Shown: piece by piece, positions 25,193 through 33,614 of the stretch
Numbering within the stretch: the first letter of the stretch is position 1
Layout of the letters: each line of letters opens with the position of its first letter
DNA from: Alphaproteobacteria bacterium
GTDB taxonomy: Bacteria > Pseudomonadota > Alphaproteobacteria > Acetobacterales > Acetobacteraceae
Direction of reading: 5' to 3'
DNA length: 64,000 bases
Assembly: GCA_016869715.1 (NCBI GenBank)
Contig: VGDM01000006.1
Location: forward strand, 1-64,000
Notes under the pieces: model-generated
The model's input: the letters and a program-made list of their open reading frames with translations, nothing else
Told to the model about the DNA's origin: nothing
The model's database searches: none
Position numbers and translations under genes: made by a program

Positions 25193-26620
25193 TTAGCCCG
25201 TGAGCGCCTCTGTCAGCGCCACCACGCTTTCGGCCGTGTCGAGTGACATCGCCAGATCAATTACGCGTTCAATCCGCGCAGGCGACATCACGCGCCCGGC
25301 ATTGTCGCGAAATTTCTGTTCCACATCGGCGGCACTTAAAGGCTGGCCGTCGGAGCCGCGATTGAATTCCTCGCGATGGCGCAGCGTGCGGCCATCGGTG
25401 GTTTCAATCACCACCTCACCGGAATAATAGCGCGGGAAGCGGGATGCCGGGTCTTCGCCGTAATGCGCGCGTTGGCAAAGTTCCAAAACGCGTGGATCGC
25501 GGATGGCCTGTTCATCTAATTCATTCAGGGTGAAACGGCCATGCACAATGGAAGTCGCCATGGTGTAATGAATGCTAAATTGCGCGTCATAGGAATTGGC
25601 CGGCGCCTTCTTCGCTTCTTCCGGCTGGCAGACAATATTGTATTGGCCAGGCGAGAGCAGCGCCGTCATGCTGCGGATCATCTCCGGCGCTAAGCCATGC
25701 TTGCGCCTGAGGGCGAGGGTTGCGTCCGCAATCGCGTGATTGAAATGGCAGCAGGGATATGGCTTCAGTGCAACATTGCGGAATTCCCACAAATCGCCGA
25801 GTGCTTCCGTGCAACGCGCAGCAAACCCGGCAGGCGCCACCCCGCCGAGATAGGCCCGGAACAAGCCAAAGCGCCCTTCATAGGCCGCGGGCGGCGCCTT
25901 GAAGCCGGCACGCGCAAGTGCGGTTGCGGTGATGCCACAAACCCCGGCCCAGCCGGGATGAATACGCTTGGTCCAGGAACCATCTTCCAGAAACTCAAGT
26001 GAACCCGCCGCCATGGAGAGAATAACGCCCTGCGCCGCCGCCATTTGCGCTGCATTTGCGCCTGCCAAGCGCCCGGCAGTGAGTGAAGCGCCAAAGGCGC
26101 CAACCATGCCGGTTGGGTGAAAACCAAGCTGGTGAAACGAACCATTTGCCGCGGCACCGATGCGTGAAGACGCTTCAATGCCAATGATATAAGCGAGCAA
26201 GGCTTCCATGCCGCTCGCGCCATGTTCGCGCGCCATGCCAAGAGCGGTTGGTACGGCGCTGGCTGAGCCATGCACCACGGCATCGGAATGCGTGTCGTCA
26301 AAATCAAGTCCATGCATCAGCGTGCCATTCAGCATCACCGCATCACGCAAGGGCAGGCGCATGGCATAGCCAATCACGGGATGCGAGCCGGCACCGGCGA
26401 GGCCTTGCAGCGCATTGGCGGTGCGGTGCGCGAAATCAAAACTGGTGGAGGCCAGCGCAATGCCCAGGCAATCCAGCATATGGCGCTTGGCTCGCTCAAC
26501 CACGTCGGCGGGGATGTCTTCTAGGCGAAGCGTCGCCGCAAAACCAGCCAATTGGGCGGAAATCGGCGTTTGGTTCTTGGTATCGGCATCGGCCAGGGTG
26601 CCGGGCAGCGCATCCATCAT
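25193..26620 (-). CDS. MmgE/PrpD family protein
   Basis: A 475-aa member of the MmgE/PrpD superfamily, which includes 2-methylcitrate dehydratase and cis-aconitate decarboxylase. Typical segments are AKRHMLDCLGIALAST, MHGLDFDDTHSDAVVHGSAS, GFHPTGMVGAFGASL and KPYPCCHFNHAIADA. These enzymes dehydrate or decarboxylate tricarboxylates, or act as isomerases. It is first in the minus-strand catabolic operon, with AGGAGG directly upstream of ATG 26620, and is divergent from the CitE-like lyase. Its exact reaction is open; PrpD-like dehydration or a cis-aconitate decarboxylase-like step are both possible. Confidence 0.92.
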   Translation of the reverse strand: MMDALPGTLADADTKNQTPISAQLAGFAATLRLEDIPADVVERAKRHMLDCLGIALASTSFDFAHRTANALQGLAGAGSHPVIGYAMRLPLRDAVMLNGTLMHGLDFDDTHSDAVVHGSASAVPTALGMAREHGASGMEALLAYIIGIEASSRIGAAANGSFHQLGFHPTGMVGAFGASLTAGRLAGANAAQMAAAQGVILSMAAGSLEFLEDGSWTKRIHPGWAGVCGITATALARAGFKAPPAAYEGRFGLFRAYLGGVAPAGFAARCTEALGDLWEFRNVALKPYPCCHFNHAIADATLALRRKHGLAPEMIRSMTALLSPGQYNIVCQPEEAKKAPANSYDAQFSIHYTMATSIVHGRFTLNELDEQAIRDPRVLELCQRAHYGEDPASRFPRYYSGEVVIETTDGRTLRHREEFNRGSDGQPLSAADVEQKFRDNAGRVMSPARIERVIDLAMSLDTAESVVALTEALTG

Positions 26621-26745
26621 GGTGTTTCCTCCTGGTTATTTACGGTATTTCCGCATGCCTTGGCAGGTCTGTAAAGCTCTGGCGCTGGGGGCGCTGGGCG
26701 CTTATGTTTCGCCATCTCGCGCGCAACCCTGCAAGGCAGATACAG

Positions 26746-27645
26746 ATGAACGCACCCGGTCCCAATCGCAGTTTTCTTTTCGCCCCAGGCGATCATCCGC
26801 GCCGGGCGGAGAAGGTGCTGCAGGTCGGCGCCGATGCCGCCATTCTTGATTTGGAGGATGCGGTCGCCATCGCCGCCAAGCCGGCGGCGCGTGGGGCGGT
26901 CAGGGCCGCTTTGGAAAGCCCGCGCCAGTGCCGCGCCTATGTGCGCGTCAATGCTTTTGATACGCAATTCTGCTTTGGCGATCTACAGGCGGTGATTGGC
27001 GCGCGGTTGGATGGTATTGTGCTGCCCAAGCTGGAAGATGCCGGACAATTGCTCGCGGTGGATTGGATGATCGGCAATCTGGAAGCCGAACGCGGCCTGC
27101 CCGCTGGCAACATTGACCTGATGCCGATTATCGAGACCGCGCGCGGGCTGGCCGCCCTGCGTGATCTCGCGCGCGCCGCCGCTGCCCTGCCTTCAGGGCG
27201 CGTCCGCCGCCTTGCGTTTGGGGCGGGCGATTACACCACCGATCTGGGCATTACCTGGACACTGTCTGAGGATGAATTGGCGCCAGCGCGGAGCGAATTC
27301 GTGCTGGCCTCCCGCGCTGCCGGGCTTGAGCCGCCTATTGACACGGTCTTTATCGAATTGCGCGAAACCGCGGCCTATGAGGCTTCCTGCGCGCGCGGTG
27401 CGGTGCTCGGGTTTCAAGGCAGGCTCTGCATCCACCCCGATCAGATCGCGCCCGCCAATCAAGCCTATTCGCCGCCCGAGGCTGAGATCACCCGCGCCCA
27501 ACGCATTGTGGTAGCTTTCGCGGAAGCCGAGGCCGGTGGGCTTGCTTCCATCCAGGTGGATGGGCGTTTTGTGGATTACCCAATTGTGCAGAAGGCGGAA
27601 CGCATTCTGGCGATTGCGGCAAGAATTGCGGCGAAGCAAGGCTGA
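26746..27645 (+). CDS. CitE-like HpcH/HpaI family acyl-CoA lyase
   Basis: A 299-aa TIM-barrel lyase of the citrate lyase beta-subunit family. Visible motifs are RSFLFAPGDHPRRAEKVL, AAILDLEDAVA (metal/CoA region), LPKLEDAGQL, PIIETARGL, AFGAGDYTTDLG and LCIHPDQI. Standalone CitE-like enzymes cleave malyl-CoA, methylmalyl-CoA or citramalyl-CoA. ATG 26746 was chosen with AGGCAG upstream; the frame extends 5' through the PrpD promoter region without homology. It is transcribed divergently from the CoA-enzyme operon across 125 bases and is the natural last step of that pathway. Confidence 0.9.
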   Translation: MNAPGPNRSFLFAPGDHPRRAEKVLQVGADAAILDLEDAVAIAAKPAARGAVRAALESPRQCRAYVRVNAFDTQFCFGDLQAVIGARLDGIVLPKLEDAGQLLAVDWMIGNLEAERGLPAGNIDLMPIIETARGLAALRDLARAAAALPSGRVRRLAFGAGDYTTDLGITWTLSEDELAPARSEFVLASRAAGLEPPIDTVFIELRETAAYEASCARGAVLGFQGRLCIHPDQIAPANQAYSPPEAEITRAQRIVVAFAEAEAGGLASIQVDGRFVDYPIVQKAERILAIAARIAAKQG

Positions 27646-27752
27646 CGCCTCGCGCATCATGCCATCTGGCCATGCCCAGTTGCTCCCCCAACGGGGCGGG
27701 AAATGGCAACCAAGGCTGGCAGTGCCGCCACGGATAGCCTATCCAAGGCACG

Positions 27753-29024
27753 ATGTCGGATCACGACCCGGATGCCGCGCTTCGCCTGACGCTCAAGCGC
27801 CATCGTGGCTTTGCGACTGGTTTGCTTGTCGCCATGGCCGCGCTTATTTTGTTCAGCTACCAATTGCCGCCGGGCTATTGGACTGAAATGCTGCAAGCCG
27901 CCGCCAAGGCCGGGCTGGTCGGTGGGCTCGCGGATTGGTTCGCGGTCACGGCGCTGTTTCGCCGCCCGCTTGGTCTGCCCATTCCGCATACCGCCATCAT
28001 CCCCAATCAGAAGGATCGACTGGGCCGCGGCCTTGGGCGCTTTGTGGCCGGCCATGTCTTTACGGAAAGCGAAGTACGCCGTGTGCTGGCAAAGCTCGAT
28101 CTGGCGCGCATTCTGGAAGGCTTCCTGCGCGATCCAGAAGCCTCCCGCCGCGCGGCCATGGCGCTATCTGCAAGCCTGCCCCGCATCCTGGCGAGCCTGG
28201 AAGATGGCCGGGCGCGGCGCCTGCTGGCACGGCTGCTGCCACGGATTGTCTCTGGCCCCGCTGGCACGCGTTTGCTGGCGCGGATTCTGCGCGCGGCGGT
28301 AGCTTCGGGCCAGCATCAGGAAGTCTTCAGCCTGGCAATTGGCCAATTAAAGGTGCTGCTGGCGACGCGGGAGGAAAACCTGCGCCGCGCCATTGAAGCG
28401 CGTGTGCGTGCCGAAGGTGGCGCCTTGGTCGGCTGGTTGGCCGGCGCAACGATTGCGCGGCGCATCCTGAATGCCATCAATACCGAATTGGAAAAGATCG
28501 GCCCCGACGATTCGGATTTGCGCGCTGCCTTCGCCGCATGGCTAGCGCGTGAGATCGAGAAACTGGAAACCGATCCCGAACGCGCCGCCGCCATTGGCCG
28601 CCTGATGCGCGAGGCGCTTTCCCATCCCTCCGTCGCCGCCTGGCTCATGGATGTCTGGGACAGGCTGAAAATCGCCTTGGCTGCTGATGCCGCGCGGCCG
28701 GATGGGCGGAGTGTTGCGCTGTTGTCTGGCATTTTCGCCAATGCCGGCAGCTTGCTCGCGGAAGATCAGGGCGCGCGAGAGCGGCTCAATCGCGCGGCCG
28801 AGGGCGTGCTGATGACGCTATTGCCCTCAGCCCAGGTGCAGCTTGCGGATTTTATCGCAGGCGTGGTGACGAATTGGGACGCGGCGACGGTCACCGAAAA
28901 GATCGAGCTGCGCGTGGGCCGTGATCTGCAATATGTGCGGATCAATGGCACGCTGGTGGGCTTTCTGGCGGGTGGGGTGTTGTTCGCCGTGTTGACGGCG
29001 ATATTCGGGCGCGTTTCTCACTAA
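27753..29024 (+). CDS. DUF445 family membrane protein
   Basis: A 423-aa protein of the DUF445 family, with a hydrophobic helix near residues 20-40 (GLLVAMAALILFSYQL), the signature GLVGGLADWFAVTALFRRPLGLPIPHTAIIPNQKDRLG, a long helical middle and a final transmembrane segment (VGFLAGGVLFAVLTAIF). Members are membrane-anchored with a large, probably periplasmic helical domain; the function is unknown. AAGG precedes ATG 27753. It converges on the deaminase gene with a 4-base overlap of stops. Confidence 0.92.
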   Translation: MSDHDPDAALRLTLKRHRGFATGLLVAMAALILFSYQLPPGYWTEMLQAAAKAGLVGGLADWFAVTALFRRPLGLPIPHTAIIPNQKDRLGRGLGRFVAGHVFTESEVRRVLAKLDLARILEGFLRDPEASRRAAMALSASLPRILASLEDGRARRLLARLLPRIVSGPAGTRLLARILRAAVASGQHQEVFSLAIGQLKVLLATREENLRRAIEARVRAEGGALVGWLAGATIARRILNAINTELEKIGPDDSDLRAAFAAWLAREIEKLETDPERAAAIGRLMREALSHPSVAAWLMDVWDRLKIALAADAARPDGRSVALLSGIFANAGSLLAEDQGARERLNRAAEGVLMTLLPSAQVQLADFIAGVVTNWDAATVTEKIELRVGRDLQYVRINGTLVGFLAGGVLFAVLTAIFGRVSH

Positions 29025-29485
29025 TAACTCACCTTATCCGGCTTGGCTTGCCATAGCCGAAAGGCGCTCAGCGCTTCATCGGCCAAAACACGCCGCAGCG
29101 GCAGGCGGCGCGCTTCCAAGTGCGCGGCGACCTCGGCATAGATTGCCGCATCGTCAAAGCCAATCGCAGCAGCATCCGTGCGATCATTGCCATAGACCAC
29201 CAGACCCATGCGCGACCACCAAATGGCGCCAAGGCACATCGGGCAGGGCTCACAGGATGAGACAATCACCGCGCCCGAAAGGTCATGCATGCCAAGCCTC
29301 GCGCAGGCGGCGCGGATCGCCACGATCTCGGCATGTGCCGTCGGGTCGGCGCAGGGGACCACCTGGCTCATGCCTTCCCCAATCATGTCATCGTCTTTGA
29401 CCACCACGGCGCCAAAGGGGCCGCCGCCTGTTTCAACCCCCTGGCAGGAGAGCGCGATGGCGCGGCGCATGAAGCTTTCATACAT
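29021..29485 (-). CDS. Nucleoside/guanine deaminase
   Basis: A 154-aa zinc deaminase of the CDA fold. Zinc ligands are HAE (DPTAHAEIVAIRAA) and PCPMC (SSCEPCPMCLGAIWW), with the catalytic Glu in HAE. The downstream VVYGNDRTDAAAIGFDDAAIY stretch is characteristic of bacterial guanine deaminases of the GuaD/Gde type, which convert guanine to xanthine. Its 3' end overlaps the DUF445 stop tail to tail, and it is divergent from the LLM oxidoreductase with only about 40 bases between them. Confidence 0.88.
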   Translation of the reverse strand: MYESFMRRAIALSCQGVETGGGPFGAVVVKDDDMIGEGMSQVVPCADPTAHAEIVAIRAACARLGMHDLSGAVIVSSCEPCPMCLGAIWWSRMGLVVYGNDRTDAAAIGFDDAAIYAEVAAHLEARRLPLRRVLADEALSAFRLWQAKPDKVSY

Positions 29486-29526
29486 TGGCTTTTGTCCTTG
29501 GCGCGGTTTGCGCTAACCTGGTGACC

Positions 29527-30582
29527 ATGTCTGGCTTCATCCTTTCCGTGCTTGATCAATCCTCGGTCGCCTCGGGCCGCAGCCCGGCGGTGGCGGTGCA
29601 GGAAACCCTGGCCCTCGCCCGTCATGTGGAGGCTTTGGGCTTCCACCGCTACTGGTGCGCGGAACATCACAATAGCGCATCCCATGCCGGTAGCGCGCCG
29701 GAAATCCTGTTGGCTGCCATTGGCGCCACTACCAGCCGGATTCGCATCGGTTCTGCCGGGATCATGCTGCCGCATTACAGCGCGCTGAAAGTGGCCGAGC
29801 AATTCCGCATGCTGGAAGCCATTGCACCGGGGCGCGTTGATTTGGGCGTGGGTCGCGCGCCGGGGTCTGATGGGCGCACGGCCTTCGCGCTCAACCCCGA
29901 TGCGGCGCGGGCGGCAGAGCGTTTCCCCAATCAGATCGTGGAAATCCTGGGCTGGCATGGTGATGGCCTGCCGGAAGACCACCCCTTCGCCAGCATCATC
30001 GCCCAGCCTGTCACCTCTACGCGCCCGCAAATGTGGGTGCTGGGCAGTTCGGATTACGGCGCGCAGGTCGCGGGCTATTTTGGCCTGCCCTATTGCTTCG
30101 CGCATTTCTTTTCCGATGGCGGCGGCAGCGAACAGGTGATCGACATCTATCGTCAAAGCTTCCAGCCGAAGCCCGATCTGCCCGCGCGCCTGGCTGCTCC
30201 CTATCCCGCGCTTGGCGTGTTCTGTTTGGTCGCGGATACGGAGGCCGAGGCACGGCGCCTGTTCCGTTCCCGCGAGTTATGGCGCCTGAAGCGCGACCGC
30301 GGAATGTTCCTGCCCTTGCCGAGTGTCGAGGAAGCCGAAGCCTATCCCTATTCCGATCTAGAATTGACGCGGCTTCAGCAAATCCGCGCCCAGGCCATGG
30401 TCGGCACACCGGAACAGGTGCGCGCGAAGCTGGAAGCGCTGTCAGCGGCGCATGGCGGCATTTCGGAATTTGCCGTCATCACGCATTGCCATGACGCGGC
30501 GGCCCGCCAGCGTTCCTATGCGCTGCTGGCAGAGGTGTTCGGCATGAAGGGCGGAGTGGCACCGGCGCTGGCGGCGGAGTAA
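29527..30582 (+). CDS. LLM-class flavin-dependent oxidoreductase
   Basis: A 351-aa luciferase-like monooxygenase-family protein: FILSVLDQSSVASGRSPAVA at the start, YWCAEHHNSASHAGSAPEIL, RIGSAGIMLPHYSALKVAEQ, and GRVDLGVGRAPGSD. This corresponds to the MsnO8 group of LLM proteins, usually FMN-dependent. The substrate is unknown. ATG 29527 matches the family's start; a frame opening at 29485 adds 14 residues that do not. The context gives no pathway clue. Confidence 0.92.
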   Translation: MSGFILSVLDQSSVASGRSPAVAVQETLALARHVEALGFHRYWCAEHHNSASHAGSAPEILLAAIGATTSRIRIGSAGIMLPHYSALKVAEQFRMLEAIAPGRVDLGVGRAPGSDGRTAFALNPDAARAAERFPNQIVEILGWHGDGLPEDHPFASIIAQPVTSTRPQMWVLGSSDYGAQVAGYFGLPYCFAHFFSDGGGSEQVIDIYRQSFQPKPDLPARLAAPYPALGVFCLVADTEAEARRLFRSRELWRLKRDRGMFLPLPSVEEAEAYPYSDLELTRLQQIRAQAMVGTPEQVRAKLEALSAAHGGISEFAVITHCHDAAARQRSYALLAEVFGMKGGVAPALAAE

Positions 30583-30651
30583 CCGCGCCAGCGCCAGCCG
30601 CCAGGCACCATCTGTTGGGCCATGATCCGTCCCCCGAATCACGGCAGCCCC

Positions 30652-31131
30652 TCAGACCTTGCGCACCTTCAGCTCATTACGGATTTCCGCCAGAAGCGTT
30701 TCTGTCGGCGTGGGCGGCGGTGGCGTTGCGGCTTGCTCTACGGCCTTTGAGGCCTGCAGGTTGCTTAGGATTATCACCATCCAGAAGGCCGCAAAACCTA
30801 CGATGACGAATTTGATGATGGCATTCAGGAATTTGCCAATAGCGAGCACGGCAGCGCCGCCTTCACGCGTCGCAGCCAGGGTTGCCTTGCGTTCGCCGGA
30901 AATGACTACAAACAGGTTGGAAGAATCTATCCCGCCCATCAGCAAACCGATGATGGGGTTCAGCACATCCTCAACCATGGAGGTCACAATGGCTGTGAAG
31001 GCTGCGCCAATTACAATGCTAACGGCAAGGTCAATCACCTTGCTGCGCATGATGAAGGCCTTGAATTCCTTCAGCCATTGTGGTTCTTTCACCGGTATCT
31101 GAGCGGTAATTTTATTCGCCAAATCGCTCAT
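30652..31131 (-). CDS. mscL: Large-conductance mechanosensitive channel MscL
   Basis: A 159-aa channel protein. After a somewhat long N-terminal extension comes EFKAFIMRSKVIDLAVSIVIGAAFTAIV (first helix with the pore-lining motif), then DVLNPIIGLLMGG, a periplasmic loop, the second helix FLNAIIKFVIVGFAAFWMVI, and a C-terminal coiled helix TETLLAEIRNELK. MscL opens under membrane tension to release solutes on osmotic downshock. A GAGGGGG ribosome-binding site precedes ATG 31131. The gene is monocistronic. Confidence 0.95.
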   Translation of the reverse strand: MSDLANKITAQIPVKEPQWLKEFKAFIMRSKVIDLAVSIVIGAAFTAIVTSMVEDVLNPIIGLLMGGIDSSNLFVVISGERKATLAATREGGAAVLAIGKFLNAIIKFVIVGFAAFWMVIILSNLQASKAVEQAATPPPPTPTETLLAEIRNELKVRKV

Positions 31132-31284
31132 GCCTCTACCCCCTCAACAACCAGCCGGGATATCGGGCCTTCTATAAGATGGGATGCAAACTTATTACTT
31201 GTCTTTTGTAAATCTCAAGAAGGTATGACCCGGGGCATTGATGCATGGGTGACAATGATATCCCATCTCCCCTAAGCTTCCCCC

Positions 31285-31695
31285 ATGGAATCCAAAACCT
31301 TCGCCCAGCAAATCACCTTCCTTTATGCGGAAGATCCTGCTGCTTCCTGGGATTTCTATGAAAACGAGCTCGGGCTCGCACTGGTCCAGGATCAGGGAAC
31401 CTGCCGCATCTATGCCACGGCGCCGGGTGAGCGCGCCTTTCTGGGCATATGCCGCGCGCGAGCGCCGCGGGTTTCAGACGACCCCCGTGTGCAGGGCGGC
31501 GTTGTCTTCACCTTTGTTGATCCGGATGTGGAAGGCTGGTACACAAGGCTCAAGGCACGCGGCGTGAAGGTTTCGAAACAGGTTGAATATTCCGAAGCCT
31601 ATCGCGTGACGCATTTCTTCTTCCACGATCCTGCCGGCTATCTGCTTGAGGTGCAGCGCTTTGAACGGCCGGATTGGCCCAACCCAGCGCCCTGA
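31285..31695 (+). CDS. VOC (glyoxalase/bleomycin resistance) family protein
   Basis: A 136-aa protein with two beta-alpha-beta-beta-beta modules. It begins QITFLYAEDPAASWDFYENELGLALV and ends in FFFHDPAGYLLEVQRFE, the usual metal-coordinating Glu strand. VOC proteins include glyoxalases, dioxygenases and drug-binding proteins; the exact role is not predictable. Its stop abuts the stop of the convergent TRAP permease gene without any spacer. Confidence 0.88.
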   Translation: MESKTFAQQITFLYAEDPAASWDFYENELGLALVQDQGTCRIYATAPGERAFLGICRARAPRVSDDPRVQGGVVFTFVDPDVEGWYTRLKARGVKVSKQVEYSEAYRVTHFFFHDPAGYLLEVQRFERPDWPNPAP

Positions 31696-33027
31696 TCAGC
31701 GAGACAGCATGGTCGCTGGCAGCCATGTGACGATGGCAGGAAACAGCGCGACCATCGCAACGGCCAATATCATCATGAAGAAGAAGGGCAGGGTGTAACG
31801 CGCCACCTGAAAAATGCCCATATTGGTGAGGCCCTGCAGCACGAAAAGGTTGAAGCCCACCGGCGGCGTTATCTGCGCCATTTCCACGACCAGCACGATG
31901 AAAATACCGAACCATACCAGGTCAAACCCAGCACCCTGGATGATCGGCAGAACGACCGAGACGGTCAGCACGATCATGCTGATGCCATCAATAAAGCAAC
32001 CCAGCACCAGATAGATGATCGTCAGACACGCGATGATCATATAGGGGCTGAAGCCTTGCGCCCCGACCCAGGCCGCCATGGCAGCGGGAATGCCCGAATA
32101 GGCCATGGCCTGCGTCAAAAACGCTGCCCCCGCCAGGATCAGATTGATCATGCAGGAAAGCCGCACCGCGCCCATCAGGCTATCAATGAAGCTTTTCCAG
32201 GTCAGCGTCCGCCCCCAGGCAGAAAGCGCTAGCGCACCCACCACACCGAATACGGCGGCTTCAGTCGCTGTCGCCCAACCGAAATAAATGCTGCCCATGA
32301 CGAACATGATCAGCAGCACCACGGGAATGAGCTGCCCGCTTTCCTTCAATTTGCGCGACAGGGGAATGGAAGGATCGCGCGGCGGTGTTAGGCTGGGGTT
32401 CATCATGGACCAAAGCATGATGCAGCCGCTGAACAGCACCATGAGCATGATGCCCGGCAGCACACCCGCGATGAACAAGCGCACAATGGAAACTTCCGCC
32501 GCCACGCCATAGACGATCATGACAATGGAAGGAGGAATCAGCAGCCCGAGCGTACCAGCCCCAGCCAGGCTGCCCACCGCCATCGGCAAATGATAACCGC
32601 GCTGCGTCAAGGCCGGCAGCGACATCTTGCCAATCGTCGCCGCCGTCGCCGCGGAAGAACCCGAAACAGCGGCAAAAATCCCGCAGCCAATGACATTCAC
32701 ATGCATGAGCCGCCCCGGCAGGCGTTGCACCCAGGGAGCAAGGCCGCGGAACATATCCTCAGAAAGTCGTGTACGGAACAGGATTTCGCCCATCCAGATA
32801 AAAAGTGGCAGTGCCGCCAAGGTCCAGGAGGCAAGCGATTGCCATATCGCCGTGCCCATCACCTTCTCCGCCGGGAAGGTCGGCATGGAAGGCATCAGCA
32901 TGGGCAGCAGAATCACACCGCAAAGCCCGACAAGCATCAGACCAAGCCCGATCCAAACGCCAAGGCCGAGGAACAGGAACAGCAGGCCAAGCAGCAAGAG
33001 CCCGGCTTCGGTTTGCGCAAGTTCCAT
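31696..33027 (-). CDS. TRAP transporter large permease (DctM family)
   Basis: A 443-aa inner-membrane protein with 12 or more hydrophobic helices. Signature segments are GCGIFAAVSGSSAATAATIGKMSLPAL, GTLGLLIPPSIVMIVYG, TEAAVFGVVGALALSAWG and ITPPVGFNLFVLQGL. DctM forms the Na+-driven transport domain of TRAP carriers. It shares one base with the preceding DctQ gene and belongs to the same operon as two DctP receptors. Likely substrates are organic acids. Confidence 0.95.
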   Translation of the reverse strand: MELAQTEAGLLLLGLLFLFLGLGVWIGLGLMLVGLCGVILLPMLMPSMPTFPAEKVMGTAIWQSLASWTLAALPLFIWMGEILFRTRLSEDMFRGLAPWVQRLPGRLMHVNVIGCGIFAAVSGSSAATAATIGKMSLPALTQRGYHLPMAVGSLAGAGTLGLLIPPSIVMIVYGVAAEVSIVRLFIAGVLPGIMLMVLFSGCIMLWSMMNPSLTPPRDPSIPLSRKLKESGQLIPVVLLIMFVMGSIYFGWATATEAAVFGVVGALALSAWGRTLTWKSFIDSLMGAVRLSCMINLILAGAAFLTQAMAYSGIPAAMAAWVGAQGFSPYMIIACLTIIYLVLGCFIDGISMIVLTVSVVLPIIQGAGFDLVWFGIFIVLVVEMAQITPPVGFNLFVLQGLTNMGIFQVARYTLPFFFMMILAVAMVALFPAIVTWLPATMLSR

Positions 33028-33557
33028 CAGAGTTCCTGCCCCGCGCGGTCAAGCGCATTCATCTCCGCGGCGTTGCGATAGGAAGGCGTACCCCCGGTGA
33101 GGTGCGCTGCCAGATCATCCAAAAGACAGACCGCGAAAAGCGCTGCCCCAAAGGCACAAAGTGCTTGCGGCACCCAAAGCTTCCAGGCGACGGAACCTTG
33201 CGCCACATCCTCAAACTGGAAACTGTCAAAAGCAAGATCAGCCATGGAATACGCAAAAAATAATGTGAGCCCCGCGGTCAGGATCAGCGCGATACTTTCC
33301 ATGATGAGGCGGCTGGAACCCTTGAGCCGCCCGATGATCAAATCCACGCGAATATGCGCGCCAAGGCGGAAGGCATAAGCAAGTGGCAAGGTCGCTGATG
33401 CGGCAACCGAAAACGCGGTCAGGTCATCTGCACCCAAAACCGTCAGGCCGAATTGTCGCCCAACCACCTGCGCGATGATGATGGCGGCAATGGCTGCCAA
33501 GGCAATGCCGCCAAGCACGCCCCCCAGCAGGTAAAGCGAATCAAGTGCTTTGCGCAT
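33027..33557 (-). CDS. TRAP transporter small permease (DctQ family)
   Basis: A 176-aa membrane protein with four helices and the DctQ motif region (AAAIIIAQVVGRQFG; LGADDLTAFSVAASATLPLAYAFRLGAHIRVDLI). It is the partner of DctM and lies between the receptor genes and the large permease. Its last base overlaps the DctM start, indicating coupling. Confidence 0.93.
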   Translation of the reverse strand: MRKALDSLYLLGGVLGGIALAAIAAIIIAQVVGRQFGLTVLGADDLTAFSVAASATLPLAYAFRLGAHIRVDLIIGRLKGSSRLIMESIALILTAGLTLFFAYSMADLAFDSFQFEDVAQGSVAWKLWVPQALCAFGAALFAVCLLDDLAAHLTGGTPSYRNAAEMNALDRAGQEL

Positions 33558-33614
33558 CAGCCCCCACCTTCAGCAATCAGAAAAACGGGCGGAGAAGACC
33601 GGCCCGCATCATGT

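Noticed and set aside
31132-31284. Possible promoter (TTGAGA with an ATAAGT-like box) for mscL in the divergent region
   Set aside because: The -10 match is poor and several alternatives fit equally; not strong enough to annotate.
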